Source of the DNA: Chlorops oryzae
Taxonomy: Eukaryota; Arthropoda; Insecta; Diptera; Chloropidae
Direction: 5' to 3'
NCBI GenBank assembly: GCA_020466095.1
Contig: CM035807.1
Span: forward strand, 102,173,451-102,237,450
DNA: 64,000 nucleotides
Shown piece by piece: positions 1 through 12,040 of the stretch (position 1 is its first letter; each line of letters starts with the position of its first letter). Under the pieces are notes generated by a model. That model ran no database searches. It saw only the letters and a program-made list of their open reading frames with translations, and had not been told where the DNA came from. A program made the position numbers and the translations under genes.

Positions 1-942
1 TGCACTGGGACCGATTGCCGAGGTACAAAGGAAGCGACAGTAGGTATCTACAAAATCCAAATTGTCTTTACTTATTTATGCACATGTACACTAAATAATC
101 CCCAAGAATAAAAAACGATTTGATAAATTAAATTTTAAATAAACGGTCTAAAGAGCAAACGATCCTACAAGCCGCATAATACTGTCTGAGTCTGTTTTGC
201 CTGTTCTGGCTATCTCTTTCAAGGATAATCTATTTTCCGAAGCCTTTAAGTCTTTGACGAGTTTTTTCGCTTATTTTTTTTTTTTTTTTTTTGGGTTTGA
301 AAAAATAAAATAAAGTAAATGGAAAAACACGAAATTGGGGCACATTTCTTATTACATTTAATGCAGTTACCATTAAGATTGAGTCAAAGATAAATTTTCC
401 TTTTGGCAGAAATCCTTTGTGTTTTATCTGCTCACGCCGCATCGCACACCTTGGACACCTTTCAGCCACAAATTAAAGAAACAAAAAAAAAAGAAAACAA
501 CATAGCCAATTTAAGAAGACGGTAAAAAATTCCACTCGGGCCATCATCAGCCATTACCATCAGCGAATTATTTGAATTAAAAAAAAAAAAAAAAACACTC
601 GTAAGTCGAAAGTGCTTCGGTAATTACCTCGCTGAGAGAATTTGTTCATAAGTAGATCAAATTACAGTGCTAACGTTCAAGTTTCAAAAGCAATTATCAA
701 GGACTCTTCATTGGTCTTGAAAATGTATTAAGCTTCTCTTATTTCCGATAAAAAGAAAAATTTAATAAATAAAATATTGCTGCAAATGCGTTACGACGTT
801 TTGCTCAACTCACGAATGTTCAAACCGAGTATTCAATGAAATTTTTAAGTTATGTTCGTGTGGTCGTGTAGATGGTTTGCGCGAAACCGATAGACGCGTT
901 CATGAGCTATGAATTTTTAGATAGACCAGAAATTCTTAGTTT
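1..942. other. intergenic, no gene seen
   Basis: AT-rich DNA with poly-A and poly-T runs (about 270-292 and 579-595). Short open frames here are low-complexity and interrupted by homopolymers. I see no gene, RNA or clear transposon end. Confidence 0.5.
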
Positions 943-1270
943 TAGAGCGAGTGGAGGAGAGTGGGAGAGAGCTGGAGAGAGAGTAAGAACAAGAGTGGAA
1001 GGGAGTAGGACAGATTGTGGGAGAGAGTAGGACAGATTGTGAGAGTGAGTAAGGGTGAGAAAAGGATAGTTGGAGAGAGTGGGAGAGAAAATTTGAGAGA
1101 GTGAGATTGAGAGCGAGAGAGTGAGAGAGAGTGAGAGAGAGAGAAAGAGTGAGAGTGAGAGAGATAGAGTGAGAGAGATAGAATGAGACTGAGAGAGATA
1201 GAGTGAGAGAGATAGAGTGAGAGTGAGAGTGAGAGTGACAGTGAGAGTGAGGGTGAGAGTGAGGGTGAGG

Positions 1271-1307
<37 letters not shown>

Positions 1308-1651
1308 AGAGAGTAGAGAGAGAGAGTGAGAGAAAGAGAGAGTGAGAGAAAGAGAGAGTGAGAGAAAGAGAGAGTGAGAGAAAGAGAGAGTGAGAGAAAG
1401 AGAGAGTGAGAGAAAGAGAGAGTGAGAGAAAGAGAGAGTGAGAGAAAGAGAGAATGAGGGAGAGAGAGAGAGTGAGGGAGAGAGAGAGAGTGAGGGAAAG
1501 AGGGAGAGTGAGGGAGAGAGAGAGAGTGAGGGAGAGAGAGAGAGAGTGAGGGAGAGGGAGAGAGTGAGGGAGAGGGAGAGAGTGAGGGAGAGAGTGAGAG
1601 AGAATGAGAGAGAGAATGAGAGAGAGAGTGAGAGACAGAGAGAAATTTAAA
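943..1651. repeat. purine-only GA-rich simple-sequence tract
   Basis: About 700 bp almost wholly of G and A on the plus strand. It grades from GAGTGGAGGA-like text through GAGAGTGA units into an array of a 16-bp unit GTGAGAGAAAGAGAGA (about 1329-1455), then GAGGGAGAGA variants. The reverse strand is open in two frames as Ser/Leu repeats, which follows from the repeat and is not evidence of a gene. Such tracts bind GAGA factor in flies and can form triplex DNA; whether this one does is unknown. Confidence 0.95.
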
Positions 1652-2984
1652 AAACATTTCCCAGTTCCATCACTTGAAGCCATCTTTTAAAGTAGTTACT
1701 TTAACCTCGAGATTTTATGAATAAAAAAAGCATTTCGAACACAGTGAAATTAGTGGACATTAGCATAAAAGGACAATGTACAACATTGCTCAAAAATGTT
1801 TCCCTCTCAGTGGACATTCCCAAAAAGAAGACATGGACTCTCAATACGTTTACATTTTGCCCCATTACTCTTCTTTTGGCTCCTTCTAAAGCACGTCAAA
1901 GTGATACCTATAGATTCACCATGCTCGAGGCCTTTTGAAAGGACAATAAAATTTGAAAGTTGAGTGTTAGGAATTTAAGCAGATGCAAGCGTTAAAATTG
2001 ATTGGAATTATGTATGTCCACAAGGAACTCCCTAAGCGAAGTAGAAGTCAAATAAGATTCGATATCAGGTAATTACTCCACAATATGGAAATACTTAATC
2101 TTTGGTTTAATTGGAATAGATCGGATTTTTTGTTGTCGATGGAAATTGTCAATGGACACTTTCTCAGCACGTGAGCATTCCGACTCGCCTCGACTCAATT
2201 CATGAGGGAACCGCAGCAACCACGAGTGAAACGATAATATTTCACCTAGCAAAGGCGTGCGGGTTGGCTGCATCCTCGTCATCATCGCCGAAACCGTAAC
2301 GGAAGACATGGAGCTTTTCACTATGGCACAATGCTAGCGGCCATTGCTTGAAAGAATACGGGCAAAAGGATGCAGTCAAGCGAAACCCCAAAATGTGGTA
2401 TCCTCAGAAATGTGGGTATATGTTTGAATCGTGTGTGTGTGTATGTGTGTGTATGTGTGTGAGTGTGTCCGACTGAAATTGCAGCACAATTTAGTAGAAA
2501 CTTTACATGAAGCTGTATTTTGGAAAGAGGAAAGTTTCTTTCCTTTTTGCAGGGAGCCATTTATTTATTGTTTCTTTTTTTCCTTCTAACCGAGCTTAAT
2601 TCGGCGTCTAAACTTTGCATATAATTTTCACTGAGTCGCACGGAATGTTATTTTCATCACTGGAAAATAAGTTCGAAAAGAAACTGAAAAAGTTCGAGGA
2701 AAGTGCATAGGTTTTATATTTGAAGGACTAAAGCGGAAATGAAAAATTAGTCAAAATTTACTGGCGCAAAATAGAAATGAAATTAGGTAAGTAATTTTTT
2801 TTTAAAGTTAATTAAATATTCTTTATACTCTAAAACGAGGAAGGCATGACAATACCTTCAAAGAGCCAAAAGAACACATTAAATACCCTATACGTCAGAA
2901 CAATGCTTAGAAGATTTCTCCACAAAAAAAAAACAAGAGATCCATCGAAAATTTAGGGGGAATCCCTTTTCAATAAGGTTGTGT
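1652..2984. other. intergenic, no gene seen
   Basis: Mixed AT-rich sequence with a short GT microsatellite near 2432-2465. Short open frames on both strands have no recognisable domain, signal peptide or splice context. Confidence 0.45.
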
Positions 2985-3245
2985 AGATAGCCCGTTTGTA
3001 TGTATGCTGCAGTGGATGCCACTTAGACCGTTTGCCGGCCCATTGTGATACCACGAGAGGGTTTCTTGTGTTTGTCTGAGTGTATGTCTTATTATGTAGT
3101 GTGCCCATGCGATTTTCGAAAAACCAGTGCTAGGCTTGAAACATTACACTCCGTTTCGCGTGTGCCGGGAATCGAACATTGGACCCCAGGATCAAGATCA
3201 TAGCACGCATTTCCTACGGTATCCCAGAGTCACTTAGACGGCCAA
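2985..3245 (-). mobile_element. tRNA-derived SINE
   Basis: Read on the minus strand, a pol III B-box-like motif (GTTCGATTCCCGG, about 3165-3178) follows an A-box-like motif near 3220. The 3' part reads through GAAACGGAGTGTAA and ends near a GGTATCACAATGGGCC-type motif. A related copy lies on the plus strand at about 18852-19012, and the 3' motif recurs near 4710. Recurrence plus tRNA-like promoter boxes support a SINE. Exact ends are uncertain. Confidence 0.7.
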
Positions 3246-3292
3246 AGTCCATAAAAAAGGTGATTTTTTATGTTCAGAAAAAATTCATTATT

Positions 3293-4579
3293 TGAATCAT
3301 CGCCTCGAATAACGTTGTAAGCGGCAAATTTAATATTTTTGGAAATTTGCCCTGCCAGACAGTACGAACAAGGTAATTTCACTTCTCTATGGTTCTAAAG
3401 TGTTGAGAAATCTCCAAGAGTTGAACAAATAACAAGTAAGAAAGCTAAAGTCGGTCAAGCCCGACTTTGAAATACCCAGCGTCCCGACATTATGAGCGCA
3501 CTATGTTTTTCTTCTCTATTTGTGGGCGTGGCAGTGGGAGGGCAACATAAATTATTTCCCTACACCTTTCATTCGCCTTGGTGAACCTATGTTGCGAATT
3601 TGAAGATTCTACGCCTTTTACTTCGGAAGTTACGAAAAATCTTCATTTGTAGGCGTGGCAGTGGGCGGGCCATATAAAAATTTTTCCTACAACTTTCATT
3701 CGCCTTGGTGAACCTATGTTGCGAATTCGAAGCTTCTACGCCTTTTACTTCGGAAGTTACAAAAACTCTTCATTTGTGGGCGTGGCAGTGGGCGGGCCAT
3801 AAAAAAAATTTTCCTACACCTTTCATTCGCCTTGGTGAACCTATGTTGCGAATTTGAAGCTTCTACGCCTTTTACTTCGGAAGTTATGAAAATTCTCTAT
3901 TTGTGGGCGTGGCAGTGGGCGGGCTATAAAATTTTTTGTTCCTACACCTTTCATTTGCCTTGGACAACCTATGCTGCGAATTTGAAGCTTCTACGCCTTT
4001 TACTTCACAAGTTACGATAAGCCCTTATTTTTGGGCTTATTTGTGGGCGTGGCTCGAGGAGGGCGGCGTCCATTTTTTGCCAGGATATGTCCCTTTTCGT
4101 AGTTTACCAGCACACCAAATATCAATGGAATGTGTTGAGTGGTTCGCAAGTTACAAGCATTTTATTGAAAACACAATAAATTCATTTGTGGGCGTGGCAG
4201 TGGGCGGATGTCTCCCATTTTTACTTAGGATCATACTCGGACCCCGATATACATGTGTGCCAAATTTCGACTTCATTGGTTCAGCCGTTTCGGAGGAGAT
4301 CCGACCACGGACGGACGGACAGACGGACAGACGGACAGACGGACATGTCTAAATCGATTCAGTTTTTGATCCTGATCATTTCTATATATATTTTTCTATA
4401 TCTCCGGAGCTTAATTCTCCCTGTTACAAGATTTGCACAAAACTAATATACCCCGCTTACGCTGGGTATAAAAACACTTTTTTGATAGCTCAAGGGGCTA
4501 GAGTATGATTGACATTGAAAGTCCGAAAAATAGGCTCAAACATTTTGTCGCTTACAACGTTATTCGAGGCGATGATTCA
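3293..4579. mobile_element. non-autonomous element with 31-bp perfect inverted termini
   Basis: The 31 bases at 3293-3323 are repeated exactly in inverse at 4549-4579, beginning TGAATCATCGCCTCG. There is no transposase frame between them. The interior is a tandem-repeat module (3446-4470). No target duplication is obvious, so superfamily is not assigned. The element could be a composite in which the tandem-repeat module inserted into an older TIR element. Confidence 0.75.
3446..4470. repeat. tandem ~130-bp repeat module with GGGTAT ends
   Basis: About five degenerate units of roughly 130 bp each contain TGTGGGCGTGGCAGTGGGCG and CCTATGTTGCGAATTTGAAG. The module ends with a short GACGGACAGACG array (about 4310-4345) and TTGATCCTGATCATTTCTA. 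Outer motifs ATACCCAGCG (3472-3481) and CGCTGGGTAT (4460-4469) are inverted. The gacaga/tgatcctgatca tail is a common dipteran dispersed-repeat feature; a related tail recurs at 45118-45190. Confidence 0.8.
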
Positions 4580-4582
4580 TTT

Positions 4583-4738
4583 GTAAACTAGTGTTTTGAC
4601 GGCGTCTCGGCGAGCGAGAGGCTCTGGGTTCTTTTCCCAGCTTAGGTCGTGGAGGCTTGTATCGTTTTTGCTGTATCTGTTTTTCGTTGATTTCCCATTA
4701 TTATTTGGTATCACAACGGACCCATTGGAAGTGGTGGC
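4583..4738 (+). mobile_element. SINE-like unit ending in a CCTAA tail
   Basis: A CTGGGTTCTTTTCCCAG B-box-like segment (about 4625-4641) is followed by GGTATCACAACGGACCCA and GGCAACCACATTAACC, leading straight into the CCTAA array. The shared GGTATCACAA motif links it to the SINE at 2985-3245. The array would then be the SINE tail, not telomere sequence. Confidence 0.55.
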
Positions 4739-5032
4739 AACCACATTAACCTAACCTAACCTAATCTTACCTAACCTAACCCAACCTAACTTAACCTAAC
4801 TTAAACTAACCTAACCTAACCTAACCTAACTTAACCTAACTTAACCTAACTTAAACTAACCTAACCCAACCTAACTTAGCCTAACCTAACCTAACTTAAC
4901 CTAACCTAACCTAACCTAACCTTACCTAACCTTACCTAACCTTACCTAACCTTACCTAACCTTACCTAACCTTACCTAACCTTACATAACCTTACATAAC
5001 CTTACCTAACCTTACCTAACCTTACCTAACGT
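4736..5032. repeat. degenerate CCTAA (TTAGG-type) array
   Basis: About 297 bp of CCTAA units with CTTAA, CCCAA and TTAAA variants. From about 4917 the array becomes a regular 10-bp unit CCTAACCTTA repeated roughly eleven times. TTAGG is the ancestral insect telomere unit but is not the telomere repeat of Diptera, so an interstitial or SINE-tail origin is favoured. Confidence 0.9.
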
Positions 5033-5220
5033 AGTCTTTAAGCCGATTTCCTATTCAGTAAATTCTATAAGAGAATCAAGATAAAATTTTCTATTTAGTA
5101 CTTAAATATTTCATCAAATTTATTCCTTGTCACTCTCCATGCTCACCATACCAATTAAGTCGTAAGCCTCCTTATTTTTACGTGACATTTTTTGGTATGT
5201 GTGACAATACAAAACCCGAA

Positions 5221-5288
5221 ACGTTGTAAACGGTTATCATCTGTAAACGGTTATCATCTGTAAACGGTTATCATCTGTAAACGGCAGA
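5221..5288. repeat. 17-bp tandem repeat
   Basis: GTAAACGGTTATCATCT is repeated about three and a half times without visible change. Confidence 0.9.
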
Positions 5289-5289
5289 C

Positions 5290-8200
5290 GGAAGTTACTA
5301 AATCGAATTTCCTGATGACCTTCGTCATCGAAAATGTCGGGTAAAATAAAGCACGAAATACTTTTCAAAATATGAAATATTTTAATCTTAAAACTACATT
5401 TTTCATTTACCATCATACACTAAAAAATTTGCAGCAAACAATCAAACTTCAGGTGTGCTTTTAGATTCAAAAGGGACACATGGCTGGAAATTGATTTTTA
5501 ATTTTTTTTCAATTTTTTCAATTGTTTTCAATTTTTTACAAAAAACAAAAAACGTTTTTCTTTTCATTTTTCCTCGCATGAAATGGCCTTAAAAATGATT
5601 TCTAGCTCACCATGAAAACAACAGCAATTGAAAGTGCTCCAGAAATTGCAGTCGATAGATGGGTGAAGGAAAAAATTAGCCATTCATTCAAAGATCAAAC
5701 AAACGCATTCAACAATCAAGCTCGGTCATGCAGTGTCACAAAACGTTTTCATATGTCCGTCGATGGCAGAATCGATGGAAAATTCAAAATTTCATATTTT
5801 TCCAATTGAAAAGGATTTTCGGATGTCTGTTCATTGGTCTTTCTTTAATTTTTTTTTTCTTTCTTTTTTTTGGATTTGGAATTTAAAAAATTGAGTTCGA
5901 TAAATAAGTGCTGCGAGTACCAATTCTTCAAAGTTGCTTCTTCATAAAAAAAACTTTTTTTTTTGAACATGCTTTTTTCGAAAATTTTTGAGAATTTTTT
6001 CAAATTTTTTGGAAAACGTTTAAAGGTTGCGCTGCGGGTATTTTCCCAAAAAATCTTTGCTTTTCTGTGGTGTTTTGAGTTTTAAGTCTATAAGAAATGT
6101 TCTTCATGATTTTGAGTCTCAAGTCGAAAGAAAAATACCAGGACTTTCTTTTTAGGTATGTATATAAACTACAAAATGTAATAATTTAATTGGTCATTTA
6201 GGAGTCACTAATTGCACTCTTTTTTGGGAAAATTTTGGACGCTTCATAACTTCTAAACTTTATATGAAAATGGGGAAAAGTAATGATGCGGTTTTAAAGT
6301 TTTTTCATCAATTTGATATAAGAAATTACTTTACTCTTTGGTTATAAAGCTAAATCCCATTATATTCTCGAAAGCATTATCACAAAAAAGCGTTGCATAC
6401 TTTTGGTATTTTTATTGCTTACATCCCAGCAAACATCTTCTATCGCGGAAGACTGTCAAGCGACACGCCACGGCATTGTTTTTCTCGTCCCGAACCGTTG
6501 TTTCCATATCATGGAAGAGTAGGTAAGGTTCCGTTCGCCAGCCACTCTTCTCGAAGACCAATTGGTGATACATAAAAAACTCGCAGAATAGTAAGTGATG
6601 TTTCAGCAATGAAAAAAAAAAACCAAAATCAAATGACTACTTGATTGAATAAAGCAAAAGCTACAAAACCATAAGGTTTTTATTAGAGGATCATCGTGTA
6701 AACCTCTTCCAAAAGATACTTTGGCACTGCTCGTCCGGAGAATGAATACCTGCGCGATATATTGCGGATTGCTCGCGTAATGTTCGTCAAAGCAATATAT
6801 ATTAATTTTTACATATTCCTTGTTGGTAGAATTGAGTAAACTTTGCCTGTTGCTAGCGTGAACATCTTCTTGGGGAACGTTCGGTAAAACATCGTCTAAA
6901 TTTTTTCTGAGTTCCACAATAGTCAATGTTAATATATTAGTAAATACGCTTTCAAAAAAATACAACTATGAAATTGGAAAAAAGAATATTTTCGGGACAT
7001 CCTAAAGTATACATTTTTTCATTTTATATCACACATTCCTTTCTAGAGCACACTGCAGTATGGATAATTGATCTCAGCCGAGTACTTTATGCTAACCAAA
7101 CGATACAAATGTTTTGCTTAAAAGATAATTAAAAAATATAGCAAATATTTTTCCTAACAAGCAACAATAAAACATAAATCTTTGGATGCTCGATATGCCT
7201 ACTTTGTAGACTACACAGTAAACATAATTGTTCATCTTGTTTCAACAAGATGATTTTCTCTTGAATGAAGCTATTAATTTTGGACACTGGCCAAAGCCAT
7301 TCAAATATTCAATTTTCCTTTCAAACTTGTTCAATAGAGTCTCGTACATTTACGACGAATTCATGCCAACTCTCTGAACAAAAGTGAGACTGCAAGTCGC
7401 AAACAAAGGATGATTTGTAACAAAACAGATGAAAAGCAAACGAAATGATGACCACTCAAAACCTCAAATTACTAAACAAAAACCTTCAAATTGCTTTCAA
7501 ACTTAAAAAGTCGACAGACCTTCAGGTTGAGACGATCCCTCACAATAGGATATATTGTGCAGGCACATACACGCGCACATGGTCACACACACACAATGGC
7601 GCATGATACATAGAACACACCTGTACCTCCTATCCGTTCATAAAAAACCTCAACCGAAGGACAATTGGAAAACCACAGAAAAGCAACAGTAAAATCAGCA
7701 AACGTCTGCCTTTTTAAGGCCTTTAAGGCCAAATCATACACTTCAGACACACAACAAAAGCACATAAATGCTCACAAATTTGAAAAATTTCTCAATATAT
7801 GTATGTATGTATGTATGTAGGCATATGAGACTACATGAAAAATGTAGAGGATTAAAGAAACGAGTGCCGCAATTGAATTTGTAACTTTCGTAAATCAATT
7901 GAAAAGTGCAAAAAAAAAAATTGAAAAAAAGAAAAAACCCTGATGAATTATTTATAAACTGTTGAATGTTTCAGGCGAATCGAAGACGAAAGAATATCGG
8001 CAAATAACAAAATACGATAATTCAAATAAAAAGGAAAGCAAAATTGGAATTGACTAAGTGGGATGCAATGAAAAATATGGTCGACCACAATCCAACCGAG
8101 AAAAAATCGAACAAAATTTCTGCAAGAAAAATCAAATCGAATTGGCGGATTTAGAGACGGAGCACAAAAGAGCCATAAAATATGATTATTAAAAAAGGAA

Positions 8201-9141
8201 ATAACGGATAAAAAAAAAAAACGAATAACAAAATGGGAAACAAGTCTATACGGATAAACGAATAAATGAATAAGAGAACCCGAGAAAAACACAAACATAA
8301 ATCACAAAATGCGGTTGGTTACAACACCAATAATCTTCTGTGAATATTTTTGGTCAATAAAATTTTTGCTTTTAGTTTTAAGGGCGAAAATTAAGGATGT
8401 GGAAAAACAAATGTCCGATGAAAGTTGAACAGGAAATGTTTTTTTCCTCTTCGTTTTTTTTTTATTTTTTATTTATTTTTTATTTTTTTTTTTGGAAAGT
8501 TTAAGGCCACGAGGCTTTTGAAACGCAATAACAATGTATTTAGTTTGTAAGCCAAATGACGGCAAACGTCGAAAACAAATTGCGATAATTAATATTGTTG
8601 AAACCGGTTTCAATCTCGCACGTGTCAGCTGCTGTAACGCTCACGCTCACGTTCAATGAAACGCAAGCGAATAGCCTTTAACAAAAGAAACAGTACAGAT
8701 TCCAAGATTACTAAGAAATTGTAGCATACCATGCGATTTTTGATAAAGCATGTGCGAATTACGTAGCCGAACGGTAAAATATGATGAGCGCGCCTCCATT
8801 AAAAGTTATTCCACCCTATTGGCTGTGCATTCGATTGTGGCATGAAACTCTAGAAATAATTTCTCTCTTTCTTTTTTTGCTTTTTTTGTTTTGTTTTTAA
8901 ATTCCATTGTCAGACAAAGTACTACATCGCAAGAATAACGCAAATGCCATGTTTTTTAATTGAAGCCGGCTGCGGCTACCGCTAAAAGTATGCTACAAAA
9001 TTTTAGATTTTCGCGATAAATAATACTTCGACTCGTTTGTTTGTATGTACGCATGTACATCGACATGCGGAAGTAAAAAGTAGGCTGTTAAAATCATATT
9101 ACCACTTTGTGTTCGACATGGAGAAAAAGTTTTTTACTTAC
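5290..9141. other. intergenic or intronic, no exon seen
   Basis: AT-rich, with poly-T runs, a TATG microsatellite (about 7798-7820) and low-complexity frames. The candidate exon at 9142-9622 has its splice donor facing left, so this stretch is probably intron of that gene. I found no convincing downstream exon. Confidence 0.5.
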
Positions 9142-9622
9142 CGTTTGAATAGTGGCAAGCCAAACTCAGTACAAGTGTAAAAATGGCGGCACACAGACGT
9201 CGTGTTGATATGACGCTGTAAGGGGATGTAACTGAGCATGCTGGTATTGGTTTCGGTGTCGTTGTCGTCGTCGTCGTCGTGCCGCTGATAGTTTTAATAA
9301 GAACTTTGCTGCTTTTCCTTGCGTCGACGATTTCGTTTAAATTGTATAACTTCCGGCGTTCGCTACTGCGCTCTTCCACGTTTTCTCCTAGTGGTCCGAA
9401 AAAGTCATGCCTGGAACGCTGAAAATGATGCGGATACTGATGCTGCTGCTGATACTTATGTTGATGTTGAAGATTTTGATAGCGATGCTGCTGCAACCGT
9501 TGGCTACATTGCTGATATTGTTCTAACTTTTTTTGTTGCGATTGTATTGCTCGGTACAACAGCCTCGACTGTCGTGGGGGTTGTTGTCGGTGCTTTTGCA
9601 ATTTATCCAATAGTTCTGGCAT
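9142..9622 (-). CDS. probable first coding exon, Gln-rich with a hydrophobic segment
   Basis: A minus-strand frame opens with ATG at 9622, directly preceded by an in-frame TGA, and runs 160 codons to a strong donor (CG|GTAAGT) at 9142/9141, phase 1. Without splicing it would stop two codons later. The protein starts MPELLDKLQK, then a Gln/His-rich stretch (about residues 27-70), a charged segment, a Thr run (about 115-122), and a hydrophobic segment LCAAIFTLVLSLACHY near residues 143-158 that could be a signal anchor. Opposite-strand frames are shadows of the CAG/CAA composition. I do not recognise the gene. A lncRNA or unspliced chance frame remains possible. Confidence 0.5.
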
Positions 9623-9689
9623 TCAGTTGTTAATGATCAAAATTTCCCGTGAATACTATAATAATTTCAACTCCACGAAAGTGGCTCTA

Positions 9690-10030
9690 GTCGTTGTTGT
9701 TTTTATTATTTTTATTATTATTATTATTATTGTTATTATTATTGTTGCTATTATTATTGCTGTTTTCGTTGTTGTTGTTGTTTTGTTGTTGTCGTTTTTG
9801 ATTTTGTTGTTTTTGTTTTTGTTTTTATTGTTTTTGTTTTTGTTTTTGTTATTGTTGTTTTTATTGTTGTTGTTTTGTTGTTGTCGTTTTTGATTTTATT
9901 GGTTTTGTTTTTGTTATTGTTTTTGATTTTGTTTTTGTTGTTTTTGTTTTTGTTGTTTTTGTTTTTGTTATTGTTGTTTTTTTTATTGTTGTTGTTGTTG
10001 TTTTTTGTTTTCTTATTGTTGTTGTCGTGT
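9690..10030. repeat. TTG/TTTTTG simple repeat (CAA-rich on the minus strand)
   Basis: Imperfect GTT and TTTTTG units over about 340 bp. On the minus strand this is CAA/AAAACAA-rich and lies just upstream of the candidate exon at 9142-9622, as in the CAA-rich leaders of many long fly transcripts. The Lys/Thr-rich frame across it is a product of the repeat. Confidence 0.85.
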
Positions 10031-10235
10031 TGATTTCGGACTTGATGTTGGCGTTGTTGCTGAAGTTGCTACAGCACTCGCAATTGTGCCTTGAATGAGC
10101 AGTTTTGTTACCGTTATTATGGGAGTATATTGTTACTGCAAGCGGGCTATTGTCACCGAAGTATGCTTCAATTTTTTTGTTTGTTTTGTTTTTTGTCTTT
10201 TTTTCATGCACTATTTTTGCTGTTAATGTAGCCAA

Positions 10236-11346
10236 GAGGTAAACAGACTAGTTTAAAAGGCAATTAATTCTTTTTTTTCTTTTTTCGTTTTTTTTTTTTT
10301 TTTTTGCTAATGTTGTAGGTCGAAATTATATAGCTTTGGTTGGCTGGTTACGTCGCATGTCGAGTCTGCGAACACGTTTCTGCCAAAGGCATTGTGAATT
10401 GTATCGTGTAATCTACCACAGCAAACACTTTAAATGAACCCACAAAGCCACTCGTTGGGCGAAAGTGTTTTTCATATTTTATATTCGTTCTTTCAGCGGG
10501 GTTTTGCTTTTGCTTGCCTTTTAATATTGTTAGTTATTGTTCATGCTTTTTCACATCGCTTCCTGACAAAAATATGTTCATGTTCATGGGCATGTGCATA
10601 TGGATGTATGTCTTATAACATACGAGTATTCTCGAATAGCGTTCGTTTTATGCAAGCTTTTTCATTCATGATTTCTGACCCTGTCTCAATTTTGCTGTAG
10701 TTGTTCAGTAAAGGTTTCAGTTGTTGCTCGGCATATGTTTCATCTCGCACATTACACTCTCGGGCGAAAAAAAAAACAACTTTTATTTCAGTCGTTATTT
10801 TGTGGGCCAACTTTGAGGATACACATTTATTTAACTAAAAAAAAAAAATTTTTCATTGCTATGCGATGATTCAATTAAATTGTTTCGTGTTTACTGGTGT
10901 GTTTGGGTGGCAGAAATCGAGCTTTTTATTTTCACTTTTTATGGATCTGTAAATGAAAACAAAAAACAAAAACATTTATCTCCATTAGTGTGTATATTTT
11001 TTTTAGTTGCTAACTAATTTGTTACAGTTTTTCATTTTTAAAGTAATTAAAATTATTTTTCATGAGAGGTTTTTTTAAAGCTTTTTTGGATGGTATGTGA
11101 TAACACCAGTTTACAGCATTTTTTCCCAGAACAGGACTCGAAAAAGCATGTATTACTCCCTTTAACAAAATTATTTTTTTCAAAAATCAATATAAAAAAC
11201 TCTTCCATTGAGATTTTCTTTTATGTTTAAAAAATTTTTGTTGTAAATATTGAAGGCCGAATTCCATAAAAAAAATTGCATTCAGAACTCATCGAAAAAT
11301 AAAAATTATTTGAAAACTTGTGTAATTTGAGAGCTTCAACCCTTTG
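10236..11346. other. intergenic, no gene seen
   Basis: AT-rich with poly-T tracts. Short open frames show no domain. A motif at about 11252-11300 (AAGGCCGAATTCCATAAAA) resembles 39590-39640, indicating an old dispersed repeat. Confidence 0.4.
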
Positions 11347-11516
11347 GGCTTGGTTTCCAATATTGCAGGAATTACTGCAAGCATTAACCACATAAAAACA
11401 TATAGAAACAATTGCAATCAAAAGCGCTATTGATTGAAACTGGTTCCGTATATTTCGATACTGTGAATTTTTGCAGGTATTGATGCCCAGAAATTCCTGC
11501 ATTATTGGAAACCAGG
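11347..11516. mobile_element. MITE, TIR TGGTTTCCAATA
   Basis: The left end CTTGGTTTCCAATATTGCAG is mirrored at the right by the inverse of TGGTTTCCAATAATGCAGGA. About 26 bp of imperfect TIR enclose about 115 bp with no coding capacity. Confidence 0.7.
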
Positions 11517-12009
11517 CACTAGGCTCTTTTAAACATCAGTAGTTTTTCATTTTTTATTTTATTTTATTTTAATTTTTTTTTCAATTATATATAAATTTTT
11601 ATGTTTTGTAGTGCATTTTTTTGGAAATCGGAATTAGCAAGGTTTGCTAAAATCAGCTTACGATAAGGAAAGCCGATAATTTCTGACTCAGCTAACTTTC
11701 ATTTCGAATCGGAAAATATCAATATTCTATATGGATCTTTTGACGATCATTTGACAATCATAATGAACATTTAAGTACAGTCGCATCTATTACATAAAGC
11801 TCACAATACAATCAACTCTCCCAGGATTGAATTAAGTTTATTCTCAAAATGAAAAGCAACTCAAAAGTTCATATAATAAAACGATAAACAAAAAATCTAC
11901 CAAATACTTTCAATTAACTTTAACCTGAACATCATACAGGGTGTTTCGCATAAGGATGTATATCCGAAAGGAGGTGATAGGGGTGCTCAATATCGACCAA
12001 AAATCGTAT

Positions 12010-12040
12010 GGGAGGGGGGGGGGGGGGGGGGGGGGGTGGA
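12010..12040. repeat. long poly-G run
   Basis: A nearly uninterrupted run of more than 25 G, just inside a CAGGGTGTTTCGCA motif at about 11937. Long G runs are unstable and hard to sequence, so the length is unreliable. Confidence 0.9.

Noticed and set aside
907..1683. Long minus-strand Ser/Leu frames
   Set aside because: They are the translation of a GA simple repeat, open in more than one frame, with no other coding evidence.
4736..5032. True telomere
   Set aside because: The array is degenerate, internal and continues from a SINE-like unit; Diptera do not use TTAGG telomeres.
5219..5290. CRISPR-like array
   Set aside because: The 17-bp units are directly adjacent with no spacers; it is a simple tandem repeat in an animal genome.
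7948..8298. Phe-rich minus-strand membrane protein
   Set aside because: Composition is that of translated A/T runs, and there is no homology or splice support.
9861..10235. Lys/Thr-rich minus-strand frame
   Set aside because: Low-complexity translation of a CAA/AAAAC repeat, probably an untranslated leader.
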